Positions 51,069 through 59,322 of a DNA stretch of 64,000 nt are shown here, piece by piece. The stretch lies in assembly GCF_027158205.1 (NCBI RefSeq), contig NZ_JAPVLU010000042.1, forward strand, positions 22,974-86,973. The letters run 5' to 3'. The number at the start of each line of letters is the position of its first letter. The stretch's first letter is position 1. The position numbers were made by a program, and so were the translations under genes. The stretch is from Streptomyces sp. H39-S7 (lineage in GTDB: Bacteria > Actinomycetota > Actinomycetes > Streptomycetales > Streptomycetaceae). Under the pieces are notes generated by a model that was given only the letters and a program-made list of their open reading frames with translations, did no database searches and was not told where the DNA came from.

Positions 51069-51683
51069 TTACTTCGCGAGCAGGGGGCGTAGCCGTCCTG
51101 CTCGCAGTCGTTCTACGGCGGGGGCGCCATAGCGGCGACCAAGGAGCACGGTGGGCAGGGCGATGGCGATGCCGAGCAGGGCGGCGGTGATGACGTCGTG
51201 GGGGTAGTGGGCGCCGACGTAGACGCGGGAGGCCGCCATAAGTACGGCCGCGGCAAAGAGGGCGATGCCCACGCGGCGGTGGATGAGGAGCAGTGCGGCG
51301 GCCGCGGCGAAGGCGACGGTGGTGTGGTTGCTGGGAAACGCGTAATCGGTCGGCGCCGGGCACGCCTCGACGAGGAAGGCGTGCGGGAGGGCGCGGCACG
51401 GGCGCGGTTCGGCGAAGGCGTCCTTGATGCCGGAGTTGACTGCGTAGGCCAGTACGGCTGCGAGCCCCGCAGCCAACGATGCGGCCATCGCTGCGGCGGA
51501 GCCCTGTCGGGCCGTCCACCAGCAGGCGAGCAGGGCCGTGATGAACAGGATCGCGCCGTAGCTGGTGTAGGCGAGCATGGGGGCGTTGAGCCAATGGGTG
51601 CTGTGGGCGAAGTCGGTGACGCTGGTGTACCAGCCGCCATCGATGGAGGCGCCGTCCAGGGCTTGCAGCGTGGTCGCGGTCAC
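51069..51683 (-). CDS. PAP2 family phosphatase, second copy
   Basis: A 204-residue membrane protein with about six helices. Motifs are AVNSGIKDAFAEPRP (KxxxxxxRP), FPSNHTTVAFA (a PSNH variant of PSGH) and AASRVYVGAHYPHDVITAAL. The GTG at 51683 gives the conserved region; a longer frame reaches 51776, at the operator. It is divergent from a second BlaI gene across an inverted repeat, the same layout as at 39.2-40.4 kb but reversed. Confidence 0.88.
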   Translation of the reverse strand: MTATTLQALDGASIDGGWYTSVTDFAHSTHWLNAPMLAYTSYGAILFITALLACWWTARQGSAAAMAASLAAGLAAVLAYAVNSGIKDAFAEPRPCRALPHAFLVEACPAPTDYAFPSNHTTVAFAAAAALLLIHRRVGIALFAAAVLMAASRVYVGAHYPHDVITAALLGIAIALPTVLLGRRYGAPAVERLRAGRLRPLLAK

Positions 51684-51766
51684 TGGGGCCTTTGTTGTCG
51701 TGCAGCGAGCGCCGGGACGGGTCACCAGCCGCGGGAGGACATGGCACACTCGGGCGCCAGTAGCTT

Positions 51767-51799
51767 CTACAGTCACGTAGGAGTTCTACGCGACTGTAG
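51767..51799. promoter_or_regulatory. Inverted-repeat operator of the second BlaI locus
   Basis: CTACAGTCACGTAG (51767-51780) and CTACGCGACTGTAG (51786-51799) are inverted copies with one mismatch. CTACAGTCAC is shared with the first BlaI locus (39615). TACA/TGTA half-sites fit BlaI-type operators. Confidence 0.65.
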
Positions 51800-51824
51800 A
51801 TGATGAACGGAAGGTGTCCAAGTC

Positions 51825-52226
51825 ATGACCGACGACACCGCGTCGGCCGCTTCATCGGGAGGGCGGCGACCCAACGGCGCTCTGGAGGCCGAGGTGCTGG
51901 CTATCCTGCAGACATCCGACGGCGCAGCGTTGACCCCGGCGCAGGTCGCGGAGCGGCTCGGCGACGGCCTGTCCTACAGCACGGTGGTGACGATCCTGTC
52001 CCGGTTGCACGCCAAGGGCGTGCTGCTGCGCAGCCGACGCGGTCGGGCCTTCGCCTACGTCCCTGTCTCGGACGTGCCGGGGCTGGCAGCGCGCCAGATG
52101 CGTCAGGTCCTGGAGCGTGAACCGGAGCGGGAGAAGGTCCTGACCCGCTTCGTCGATGATCTGTCGGCCGACGACGAACAGGTGCTGCGGCGCCTGCTCG
52201 GCGCCGAGCTGGACCCCGACCGTTAG
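51825..52226 (+). CDS. BlaI/MecI/CopY family repressor, second copy
   Basis: A 133-residue winged-helix protein: NGALEAEVLAILQTSDGAAL, QVAERLGDGLSYSTVVTILS, RLHAKGVLLRSRRGRAFAYV, C-terminal FVDDLSADDEQVLRRLLGAE. It is clearly related to the protein at 39204. The following M56 gene is broken, so this repressor has no matching protease unless the distant intact M56 serves both. Confidence 0.9.
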   Translation: MTDDTASAASSGGRRPNGALEAEVLAILQTSDGAALTPAQVAERLGDGLSYSTVVTILSRLHAKGVLLRSRRGRAFAYVPVSDVPGLAARQMRQVLEREPEREKVLTRFVDDLSADDEQVLRRLLGAELDPDR

Positions 52227-52240
52227 AAGATGCTGCCCGG

Positions 52241-52506
52241 ATGCGTTTGACTATTATCTGCCCCTGCTCCTCCCTGCGCTGGCCCGGCTGGGAGCCCGGC
52301 CGTTGGCCGAGCCCTCCAGCCGCGACTGGCCAGCTGGTTGCTGACCGCCGGCGCGGTGAGCTTGGCGGCCGGCAGCACCGCGGTCCTGGGCTTGTTCGCG
52401 CTGGCAGGGGCCGTCGCCCTGTTCTGCGTGGCAGTAGTCCTCGCTGGGAGCGGACTGTGCACGACGGAGGGCGCCCACGACCTGCATGAACTGCTCAAGT
52501 ACTGAC
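52241..52506 (+). pseudogene. M56 metallopeptidase, internally deleted
   Basis: Across frames the sequence reads DYYLPLLLPALARLGARPLA, RLASWLLTAGAVSLAAGSTA and then VALFCVAVVLAGSGLCTTEG with AHDLHELLKY, the start and the end of an M56 protein like that at 38256. The middle 190 or so residues with HExxH are gone, and there are frameshifts near 52248 and 52315. It is not functional. Confidence 0.75.
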
Positions 52507-52810
52507 GGCACCAGCCCTCAGCCCAGCGTCGGTGCCCCAGGTCGGCGTGGTAGGCCGCCTGCGAGGTGTACCGACAGCGGCGGCGGCGGTTTGCCTGACA
52601 CCGCCAGCTACGTCATGGGCATTCTGAGCGGCTCACGCAGTCCTGCTCGGCCTGACTCGCGCGAAGGGATCGAGGCATCCGACACACTCCGTCATGAAAC
52701 ATTGCTTATAGTGACTGTCCATCGTGCGTCCTTCACGTGGTGCCGCCTCGCCGGCGGCCACGACGAGGCCAGGGCACCGACCGAAGACAGCAGAGGAACA
52801 ACCATCGACG
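52507..52810. other. Intergenic stretch before the DUF347 gene
   Basis: About 300 bases. It contains A/T-richer sequence around 52690-52715 (GAAACATTGCTTATAGTG) that may be the promoter of the DUF347 gene. No coding sequence recognised. Confidence 0.3.
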
Positions 52811-53599
52811 ATGAAGAAACTGCCGGAGATCACCGCTGCTTTCTGGGTCATGAAAATTGCGGCCACCACGCTGGGAGAAACCGGCGGTGACCTCCTCGCC
52901 CAGACACTGCGGGTGGGATACCTGATCAGTTCAGTCATTTTGATCGGCTTCTTCGTGGCCAGTCTCATCACACAGCTCACGGCTCGCCGGTTCCACCCCG
53001 GCCTGTACTGGACAGTCATCTTGTCCACCAGTACAGCGGGCACCACCATGTCGGACTTCATGAACCGCTCTGCCGGACTCGGCTACGCGAGAGGAGCCCT
53101 CCTCCTCATCGCCGCGCTAGCCGCAGTATTCGCGCTGTGGAAGGCCACCGGCCACCCCTTCGACGTCACACGGATCAGCACGCTCAGCGGCGAACTGCTG
53201 TACTGGGCCGCCATCTTGATCTCCAACACCCTGGGCACCTCGCTCGGCGACTTCCTCGCGGACGACTCCGGTCTCGGCTATTCCGGCGGAGCGCTGGTGA
53301 TCAGCACAGCCCTACTGCTCATCCTCGTCGCCAAATACCGCACGCCGGTGTCGAACACCGTGCTCTTCTGGACAGCATTCGTCCTCACCCGCCCTCTCGG
53401 CGCGACCGTCGGCGACTTCTTCACCAAACCCGTCGCCAAGGGCGGCCTGGGAATCGGCACGATCGGCTCGTCACTGCTTCTGACGGCTGTACTCACAGCC
53501 CTCACCATGCGTGCAATCCACCGCGAGCGCGAATCCCGCAGCACTGCGGCGGCGACCGCACCGCTGGAGAAAGACGACACCGTGAACACGACAGCCTGA
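52811..53599 (+). CDS. DUF347 repeat membrane protein (COG4705-like)
   Basis: A 262-residue membrane protein of about eight helices built from four related units, each with a T-x-G-(E/T)-x-x-x-D-x-(F/L) core: TTLGETGGDLLAQTLRVGYL, GTTMSDFMNRSAGLGYARGA, NTLGTSLGDFLADDSGLGYS and PLGATVGDFFTKPVAKGGLG. This is the DUF347 repeat. Bacterial relatives have been linked to manganese-dependent or unknown roles only by annotation. ATG 52811 starts MKKLPEITAAFWVMK. Confidence 0.85.
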   Translation: MKKLPEITAAFWVMKIAATTLGETGGDLLAQTLRVGYLISSVILIGFFVASLITQLTARRFHPGLYWTVILSTSTAGTTMSDFMNRSAGLGYARGALLLIAALAAVFALWKATGHPFDVTRISTLSGELLYWAAILISNTLGTSLGDFLADDSGLGYSGGALVISTALLLILVAKYRTPVSNTVLFWTAFVLTRPLGATVGDFFTKPVAKGGLGIGTIGSSLLLTAVLTALTMRAIHRERESRSTAAATAPLEKDDTVNTTA

Positions 53600-53619
53600 A
53601 AGATGGTGTGAGGGACTCG

Positions 53620-53877
53620 TAGCCGACCGGCTGCGGGAGGCCCTGAACGGCGTCGGCCTGGGTGATACCCGCTTCACTATTCGGGTGATCGCCGATCAGG
53701 CCGAGGCCGCGGTCCGTATTCACCGGCTCCCCGACCTTCCTCATCGACGGACACGATCCGTTCGCCGAACACAGCGGACCCTTTGGGCTGGCCTGCCGCG
53801 TCTACCGCACACCGCACGGGTTGGCCGGTCTGCCCACGCTCGGCCAGCTACGACAGGCCCTGACAGACGACCTCTAG
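53620..53877 (+). pseudogene. Thioredoxin-like protein, truncated and frameshifted copy
   Basis: DRLREALNGVGLGDTRFTIR and VIADQAEA match residues about 17-46 of the intact gene at 55210. After a frameshift near 53715 it reads FLIDGHDPFAEHSGPFGLAC, YRTPHGLAGLPTLGQLRQAL and a normal stop. The first 15 residues with CPN are missing. It lies 50 bases before the methyltransferase gene, the same order as in the inverted copy. Confidence 0.8.
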
Positions 53878-53927
53878 GCTGGCCGACGAATCCGGCACAG
53901 GGCCGGGAGACGAGGGAGTGAGCACGC

Positions 53928-54590
53928 GTGGCAGACCGTGAGCAGGCGCTGGCAGATGCGCAGCAGCGGCACTGGCAGGAGACCTACGCCGCCCACCCGA
54001 GCATGTATGGCGCGCAGCCCTCCGTTCCGGCCGTCCACGCTGCCGGGGTGTTCCATCAAGCCGACGCGAAGGACGTGCTGGAGCTGGGCGCCGGACACGG
54101 GCGCGACGCCCTGTTCTTTGCCCGCGAAGGCTTCACCGTCCGGGCCTCCGACTTTTCCCGCACGGGCCTGCAGCAGCTGCAGGACGCCGCAAGGTCTCAG
54201 GGCCTCAACGGACGCGTGATGACCGCCGTACACGATGTGCGCGAGCCGCTGCCCCTGCCCGACGGCTCGGTGGATGCGGTCTTCGCGCACATGCTGTTGT
54301 GCATGGCGCTGTCCACCCAGGAGATCCATGTCGTGGTCGGTGAGGTCCGCCGTGTTCTGCGGTCCGGTGGGGTGTTCGTGTACACGGTCCGCCACACCGG
54401 CGATGCCCACTATAGAACTGGCATCGCGCACGGTGACGACGTCTACGAGCATGGTGGGTTCGCGGTGCACTTTTTCCCCCGCGCCCTGGTTGACGCCCTG
54501 GCCAACGGTTGGGCCATGGACGAGGTGCATCCGTTCGAGGAAGGTGACCTGCCTCGTCGGCTGTGGCGCGTCACCCAGAGTCGGCCCTGA
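53928..54590 (+). CDS. Class I SAM-dependent methyltransferase (TehB/UbiE-like)
   Basis: A 220-residue enzyme. Motif I is VLELGAGHGRDALFFAREGF, motif II VHDVREPLPLPDGSVDAVFA, and VRRVLRSGGVFVYTVRHTGD follows. The N-terminal EQALADAQQRHWQETYAAHP and the lack of ArsM-type cysteine pairs point to a TehB-like thiol or metalloid methyltransferase rather than arsenite methyltransferase. A decayed inverted copy lies downstream. GTG 53928 has a GA-rich site upstream. Confidence 0.88.
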   Translation: MADREQALADAQQRHWQETYAAHPSMYGAQPSVPAVHAAGVFHQADAKDVLELGAGHGRDALFFAREGFTVRASDFSRTGLQQLQDAARSQGLNGRVMTAVHDVREPLPLPDGSVDAVFAHMLLCMALSTQEIHVVVGEVRRVLRSGGVFVYTVRHTGDAHYRTGIAHGDDVYEHGGFAVHFFPRALVDALANGWAMDEVHPFEEGDLPRRLWRVTQSRP

Positions 54591-54639
54591 TAGCCGTAGC
54601 CGCAACCCGCGCTGCCCGCGCCGGGCGGCTGGCGAATGC

Positions 54640-55155
54640 CGGCCCCGCGCGCCGGCCGCCGACTGGGCGTCGACGGCGAGGGGCGCCGGTGTGGCGAACC
54701 CGTGTACATGAATACCCCGCCGGACCGCAGGATGCGGCGGGCCTCGCCGACCACGACATGGATCTCCTGGGTGGACAGCGCCATGCCAACAGCATGCGGG
54801 CGAAGACCGCGTCCACCGAACCGTCCGGCCGGGGCAGCGGCTCACGCACGTCGTGCCGGCGGTCATCACGCGGCCCTCGACACTCTGAGTCCGCGCGGTG
54901 TTCTGCAACTGCTCCAGGCCCGTCCGGGAGAAGTCGGCGGCCTGGATGGTGAAGCTTTCGCCGGCAAAGTACAGGGCGTCGCGGCCGTGTCCGGCGCCCA
55001 GCTCCAGCACCTCGTTGCTCCGGCTTGGTGAAACGCCGCGGTGGCGCGGATGGCCGGTGCGGAGGGCTGCTCGTCGTACATGTCAGGGTGGGTGGTGTAG
55101 GTGTCCTGGCATTGCCGCTGTCGCGCGTCTGCCAGCTCCTGCTCGGGTCCACCAC
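54640..55155 (-). pseudogene. SAM-dependent methyltransferase, decayed inverted copy
   Basis: Pieces in several frames match the gene at 53928: VLELGAGHGRDALYFAGESF, DFSRTGLEQLQNTARTQSVE, GRVMTA, then MALSTQEIHVVVGEARRILR and SGGVFMYT. There are at least three frameshifts and the last third is lost. It follows the intact thioredoxin-like gene by 54 bases on the minus strand, mirroring the left copy. Confidence 0.8.
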
Positions 55156-55209
55156 GTGTGTTCGCTCACTCGCCTCCCGGCTTGTGCCGGACTCTCCGCC
55201 AGCCTAGAG

Positions 55210-55512
55210 CTAGCCGGCTAGGGCCCGTCGTAGCTGGTCGGGCGTGGGCAGGCCGGCCAGGCCGTGCGGCGTGCGGTAGACCCGGCAGGCCAGCCCGAAG
55301 GGCCGTCCGCGCTCGGCGAACGGATCGTGTCCGTCAATGAGGAAGGTCGGAGAGCCGGTGAACCTGTACCGCTCGGCTTCGGCCTGGTCGGTGATCACGC
55401 GCGTGGTAAATCGGGTGTCACGCAGGCCGATGCCGTTCAGGGCCTCCCGCAGGCGGGCGGCTGCGGGTTCCTCGTTCGGGCAGTCCGGTACGACCAGCAT
55501 CTCGATGTCCAT
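55210..55512 (-). CDS. Thioredoxin-like small protein with CPN motif
   Basis: A 100-residue protein: MDIEMLVVPDCPNEEPAAAR, REALNGIGLRDTRFTTRVIT, FTGSPTFLIDGHDPFAERGR and PFGLACRVYRTPHGLAGLPT. The fold is thioredoxin-like (cis-Pro in GSPTF) but the active site is a single Cys, CPN. Homologues lie near organomercury and other detoxification genes. ATG 55512 has GGAGAG upstream. It is 117 bases after the flavoprotein gene and is probably the end of the long operon. Confidence 0.82.
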   Translation of the reverse strand: MDIEMLVVPDCPNEEPAAARLREALNGIGLRDTRFTTRVITDQAEAERYRFTGSPTFLIDGHDPFAERGRPFGLACRVYRTPHGLAGLPTPDQLRRALAG

Positions 55513-55629
55513 CTCTCCACGGTCGCACATGGCCCCAGCGCATGGGCGCCCAGCGCAATGCCTGGGGACCGATGCGCGTACGGGCGCCAGCGACGATCTG
55601 GGCGCGCTGCTCACCGGCACCCGGCTGTC

Positions 55630-56844
55630 TCAGGGACCTTCTGGTACTCCGGCGAGCGCTTGCGTGCCGGCAGGTAGCGGCAGTGGTTGTTCGGCGTAGG
55701 CAGCGGTGAGCTGGTCGATCTGCTCGTAGCCGGTGCGCAGCAGGAAGGTGTTGAGGCGGCCGTAGGACTTGGCGCCCAGGATGAAGAAGTGCGGCTCGGG
55801 ATTGCGCAGCGCCTCGATCCCGACGGGCGGCTGGGCGAGGCAGTCCCCGCCTGCGGAGCCGAGGAGGGCGGCGGAGAGATTCAGGGGGGCGCCGGTGGCG
55901 TAGCACTCGTGAACCTGCAACTGCCGGTAGAGGGAGGCGTCGCCGGTGTAGCCGGTCAGTGCCACGACGTGGTCGCAGACGATCTCGCGCGTGCCACCCT
56001 CGGTAGCGAGACAGGCGCGGATCCGGTCATTGTCGGGGCTGAGGGCCTGGATGTGGGCGCCGGTGTAGACGGTGACGCGCTCGTTGGCGCCGTCGGCGAG
56101 GGCCTGGGAGGTGTCGACGAGGTGCTGGCGGCCGGGCAGTGTGTCGCCCGGTACGGCGCCCCAATCGGGCGCCGTACCGCGCACCGCCCAGTGGACGCGG
56201 GTTCCGGGCAGGGCGGCGAGGTCGCGGGCCGCGGTCTGGGCGGACTTTCCGGCGCCGATGAGCAGGACGGTGCCTGTCCAGCGGCCGGGGTCGGCGGTGT
56301 TCGGGAGGGTACTGGTGATGCGCTCGGTGAGGGCGCGTTCGCCGGGGGCGGGGATGCCGCCGGGTCCCAGGGTGTTGGGGTGGGAGTAGGTGCCGGTGCA
56401 GTCCAGGACGAGGTCCGCTTCAGCGGTGTCCTCGCCGTCGGGGGTGTCCAGGAGGAGGGTGAAGGGGGTGCCGGCGCGGATGTCGGTGCCGATGTGCTCG
56501 TGTTTGAGCAGGCCGGTGCGGGCGATGCCGGCGACGCGGGTGCGTAGCCTGATCCGGCCTTCGAGGGCGGGCAGTGCGGCGAGCGGGTCGAGCAGGCGGG
56601 TGGCCAGTTCGGCCCCGGTGGGGCAGTCGTCGCCGGTCGGGGCGTGCGGCAGGTGGGTTCGCATTCGGCCCGAGACGTTCAGGTCCCAGGGAGTGAAGAG
56701 GCGGGCATGGCCCCAGGCCCGCACGTGAGCGGCGACGGTGTCCCCGGCTTCGTAGAGGCTGAACGCCCATCCCGCGTCGGCGCAGGCGAGAGCGGCGTCG
56801 AGGCCGACGGGTCCGGCGCCCAGGATCGCGACGTGTCGCTGCAT
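55630..56844 (-). CDS. FAD/NAD(P)-binding flavoprotein monooxygenase-like
   Basis: A 404-residue flavoprotein. FAD motif AILGAGPVGLDAALACADAG at the N-terminus, an ATG-like segment VLDCTGTYSHPNTLGPGG, and an NAD(P) motif TVLLIGAGKSAQTAARDLAA near residue 195. The ending PHFFILGAKSYGRLNTFLLR binds FAD. The two-dinucleotide form resembles N-hydroxylating or class B flavin monooxygenases. It follows the fusion protein by 29 bases, within the operon. Substrate unknown; oxidation of a thiol or metalloid centre is possible. Confidence 0.85.
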   Translation of the reverse strand: MQRHVAILGAGPVGLDAALACADAGWAFSLYEAGDTVAAHVRAWGHARLFTPWDLNVSGRMRTHLPHAPTGDDCPTGAELATRLLDPLAALPALEGRIRLRTRVAGIARTGLLKHEHIGTDIRAGTPFTLLLDTPDGEDTAEADLVLDCTGTYSHPNTLGPGGIPAPGERALTERITSTLPNTADPGRWTGTVLLIGAGKSAQTAARDLAALPGTRVHWAVRGTAPDWGAVPGDTLPGRQHLVDTSQALADGANERVTVYTGAHIQALSPDNDRIRACLATEGGTREIVCDHVVALTGYTGDASLYRQLQVHECYATGAPLNLSAALLGSAGGDCLAQPPVGIEALRNPEPHFFILGAKSYGRLNTFLLRTGYEQIDQLTAAYAEQPLPLPAGTQALAGVPEGP

Positions 56845-56873
56845 GGTCGACTTCCTTTCGGTACGCGGACGGG

Positions 56874-58550
56874 TCAGATGGCGCAGTGGACGGGGCGGGG
56901 CAGGGTGCCGTCAGTGAGGCGGGCGGCGAAGAATCGCTCGGTCACCATCTGTTTGCCCGCGGTGAGTGAGGTTCCGGCGGGCGCGAGATGGAGATCGGGG
57001 CTGGTGGCGAGGTCGGCGCCGGCGGGGTGCCAGTGCAGTCCGTCGGCGGTGACCGTCAGTTCGGGGATGCTGGAGTCCTCGCCGATCTCCACCCCGATCT
57101 CGGCGAAGCCGCGGCGCAGTAGCGGGCGTACGGCGAAGTGACCGGCGGGCAGGCCGAGTCCGGCCAGCAGCTCGGCGACCGCGGAGACCTCGTGGGTGTT
57201 CTCCGGGGTTTCGGTGAGGGCGACGCGCGGAGGCAGTCCCATGCTGATCAGGTGGCGGATGCCGTCGAGGGTGCGCTGCCAGGAGCCGGAACCGCGGTGA
57301 ATGTCGTGGGTATGGGCGGTGGCGCCGTCCAGGGAGGTCTGGACGGTGAGCTTGCGGCCGGCCAGATCCGCGAGGCCGGCGGCACGCCGGCCACGCAGCA
57401 GCATCGCGTTGGTCATCACGACGGTGGGCAGCTCGGCGGAGGCGTAGTCGAGGAGGCAGACGATGTCAGGGTGCAGGAAGGGCTCACCGCCGGTGAGGTA
57501 CAGCTCGGTGAACCCGGCCTGTACGGCCTCGTCGACCAGGGCGCGGAAGGTGTCGGTGGGCAGGCTGCGGGCGAGTGCTTGCGGGGAGGAGGCGACCGCG
57601 CAGTAGTCGCAGGCCAGGTTGCAGTGGAAGTTGGTGTAGATCCACAGCCGGGAGGGGAAGTAGGGGGTGCCGAACAGTGGGACCACCGGCCGGTCGCCTT
57701 GAAGGGACTGGGGCGTGGTCTTTCCCCAGCCGTCGTCCGCCGGCCGGAAACTGGAGGGCAGAGTGGAGCGGTAGAGGTGGTAGCGGCCCCGGGAACGCTC
57801 ACGCGGCGGCAGGATCTCCAGGCAGGTGGTCCACCAGCCGGTCTCGATGGTCTCGGCAAAGATCTCGGGAAGTCCCGCGGCGCGCATCGAGTCCGCCTGC
57901 GCCTGCCAGTCGTACGCGAGCGGGATCAGCTCGGCGGTGACGTGCCCGTCGAAAAGGTCGAGCATCGCATAACAGACCTCGCGGCGACCGTCGTTGGCGG
58001 GTTTGCCCAGCACCCCGACGTTCACCACCAGCGTCTCCCCGACCCGCCGCTGCCAGGGCAGACCACTGTGGGTGCACAGCACAACGCCGGCCCCGGACGC
58101 CTGGGCTCGCAGCTGGTGCTGCTCCTCGGGGAGCGAATCCCACCAGAAGTCGTTCAGCGCCAGCGTCGAGCCGTGGACCATGTGGACGTCGACCCCGTCG
58201 ATGGTTTCCCGGCGCTCGGTGGGCAGGGTGCCCATCCAGGCGGCGAAGTCGCGGCCGGTGGTGGCGAGCGTGTGGTCGTAGATGAGTTGGGCGTACTCGT
58301 TGTCCTTATCGTCGCGGTAGCCGCAGCCGCAGTCGGTGTCGCCGCGGGCGATGGCAACGTCGTAGTTCCCGGCGACGCACTCGATGTCGTTGTCGGTCAG
58401 GATCGGCCACAGCGCCTCGACCTCAGCGCCGAAGCCGCCGAGGTCTCCCAGACAGAACAGCCGCTCGGCGCCCCGGGCGCGGGCGTCGTCGACGAACGCC
58501 TGGAGGGCGTACGGGTTTCCGTAGGGTCCTCCGCAGACTGCGATGCGCAT
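56874..58550 (-). CDS. Metallophosphoesterase-radical SAM fusion protein
   Basis: A 558-residue fusion. Residues 1-230 resemble a YfcE/calcineurin-like phosphoesterase (LFCLGDLGGFGAEVEALWPI, CVAGNYDVAIARGDTDCGCG, DVHMVHGSTLALNDFWWDSL, VVLCTHSGLPWQRRVGETLV), but the first metal motif, normally DxHGN, is GGPYGN. Residues about 290-500 are a radical SAM domain: NFHCNLACDYCAVASSPQAL (CxxxCxxC) and LYLTGGEPFLHPDIVCLLDY. It may cut a phosphate from, or act upon, the same substrate as the SAM domain. ATG 58550 with GGAGA upstream is preferred over TTG 58565. Confidence 0.88.
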   Translation of the reverse strand: MRIAVCGGPYGNPYALQAFVDDARARGAERLFCLGDLGGFGAEVEALWPILTDNDIECVAGNYDVAIARGDTDCGCGYRDDKDNEYAQLIYDHTLATTGRDFAAWMGTLPTERRETIDGVDVHMVHGSTLALNDFWWDSLPEEQHQLRAQASGAGVVLCTHSGLPWQRRVGETLVVNVGVLGKPANDGRREVCYAMLDLFDGHVTAELIPLAYDWQAQADSMRAAGLPEIFAETIETGWWTTCLEILPPRERSRGRYHLYRSTLPSSFRPADDGWGKTTPQSLQGDRPVVPLFGTPYFPSRLWIYTNFHCNLACDYCAVASSPQALARSLPTDTFRALVDEAVQAGFTELYLTGGEPFLHPDIVCLLDYASAELPTVVMTNAMLLRGRRAAGLADLAGRKLTVQTSLDGATAHTHDIHRGSGSWQRTLDGIRHLISMGLPPRVALTETPENTHEVSAVAELLAGLGLPAGHFAVRPLLRRGFAEIGVEIGEDSSIPELTVTADGLHWHPAGADLATSPDLHLAPAGTSLTAGKQMVTERFFAARLTDGTLPRPVHCAI

Positions 58551-58593
58551 GGGGCCGGTCTCCAAAGTGTCGAAGGCAGAAGAGAGGGAGCGT

Positions 58594-59322
58594 TCAGGTG
58601 CGGCCGGTGCGTGCCGCTCTCGGGGTCCTGTTCTGAAAGAGGCGGGGGCCGGCGGTGTAGCGGGCGCGGATGGCTTCGGGGTCGACGCCGGCGAAGTACA
58701 GCAGCTTCAGGTACTGCATGAAGGCGATCATGCGCCAGGTCCCGTGATCGATCAGCCGGCGTGAGGAGGCCGTCGAGGTGGCGGGCAGCAGGCTCAGCTG
58801 GCCGCGGCGGTGCAGGCGCCGTGACATCTCCAGGTCTTCCATGATGGCCAGGTCGGGGTAGCCGCCGAGGGCGTCGAAGGCGGTGCGGCGGATGAACATG
58901 GCCTGGTCGCCGAAGATGTGGTGGAGGCGCCGCGCGCGGGCGTTGGACGTCCACGCGAGGTAGTTCAGGCCGAGTGTGGGACGGTCGAAGCGGAGGGTGA
59001 GCCCGCCGCCGACCACGGACGGGTCGGCGAGCGAGGCCCGGATCTGGCCCAGGGCGTCGGGGTCGATGGCGGTGTCGGCGTGGATGAACCACAGGATGTC
59101 ACCGGACGCGTGCCGGGCGCCCTCGTTCATCTGCCGGGCCCGGCCGCGCTCACTGCTGATCACGGTAGCGTGGAGAGCGGCGAGTTCGGCGGTCGCGTCG
59201 GTGGAGCCGCCGTCCACGACGATCAGCTCGCAGTTGGGGAAGTCCCGGCACAGGCGGCTCACCGCACTGTGGATCGTGGCTTCTTCGTTCAGGACCGGGA
59301 CGATGATCGACACCTGCGTCAT
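58594..59322 (-). CDS. TIGR04283-type family 2 glycosyltransferase
   Basis: A 242-residue GT-A protein: VSIIVPVLNEEATIHSAVSR, ELIVVDGGSTDATAELAALH, GRARQMNEGARHASGDILWF, the DxD-like IHADTAIDP, and a C-terminal EDLEMSRRLHRRGQLSLLPA. The form fits the rSAM/selenodomain-associated transferase 2 group (arsenosugar-related by annotation). Four-base overlap with the next upstream gene indicates coupling. Confidence 0.85.
   Translation of the reverse strand: MTQVSIIVPVLNEEATIHSAVSRLCRDFPNCELIVVDGGSTDATAELAALHATVISSERGRARQMNEGARHASGDILWFIHADTAIDPDALGQIRASLADPSVVGGGLTLRFDRPTLGLNYLAWTSNARARRLHHIFGDQAMFIRRTAFDALGGYPDLAIMEDLEMSRRLHRRGQLSLLPATSTASSRRLIDHGTWRMIAFMQYLKLLYFAGVDPEAIRARYTAGPRLFQNRTPRAARTGRT

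Noticed and set aside
53928..54590. Methyltransferase as arsenite methyltransferase ArsM
   Set aside because: The conserved cysteines that bind As(III) in ArsM are not present.
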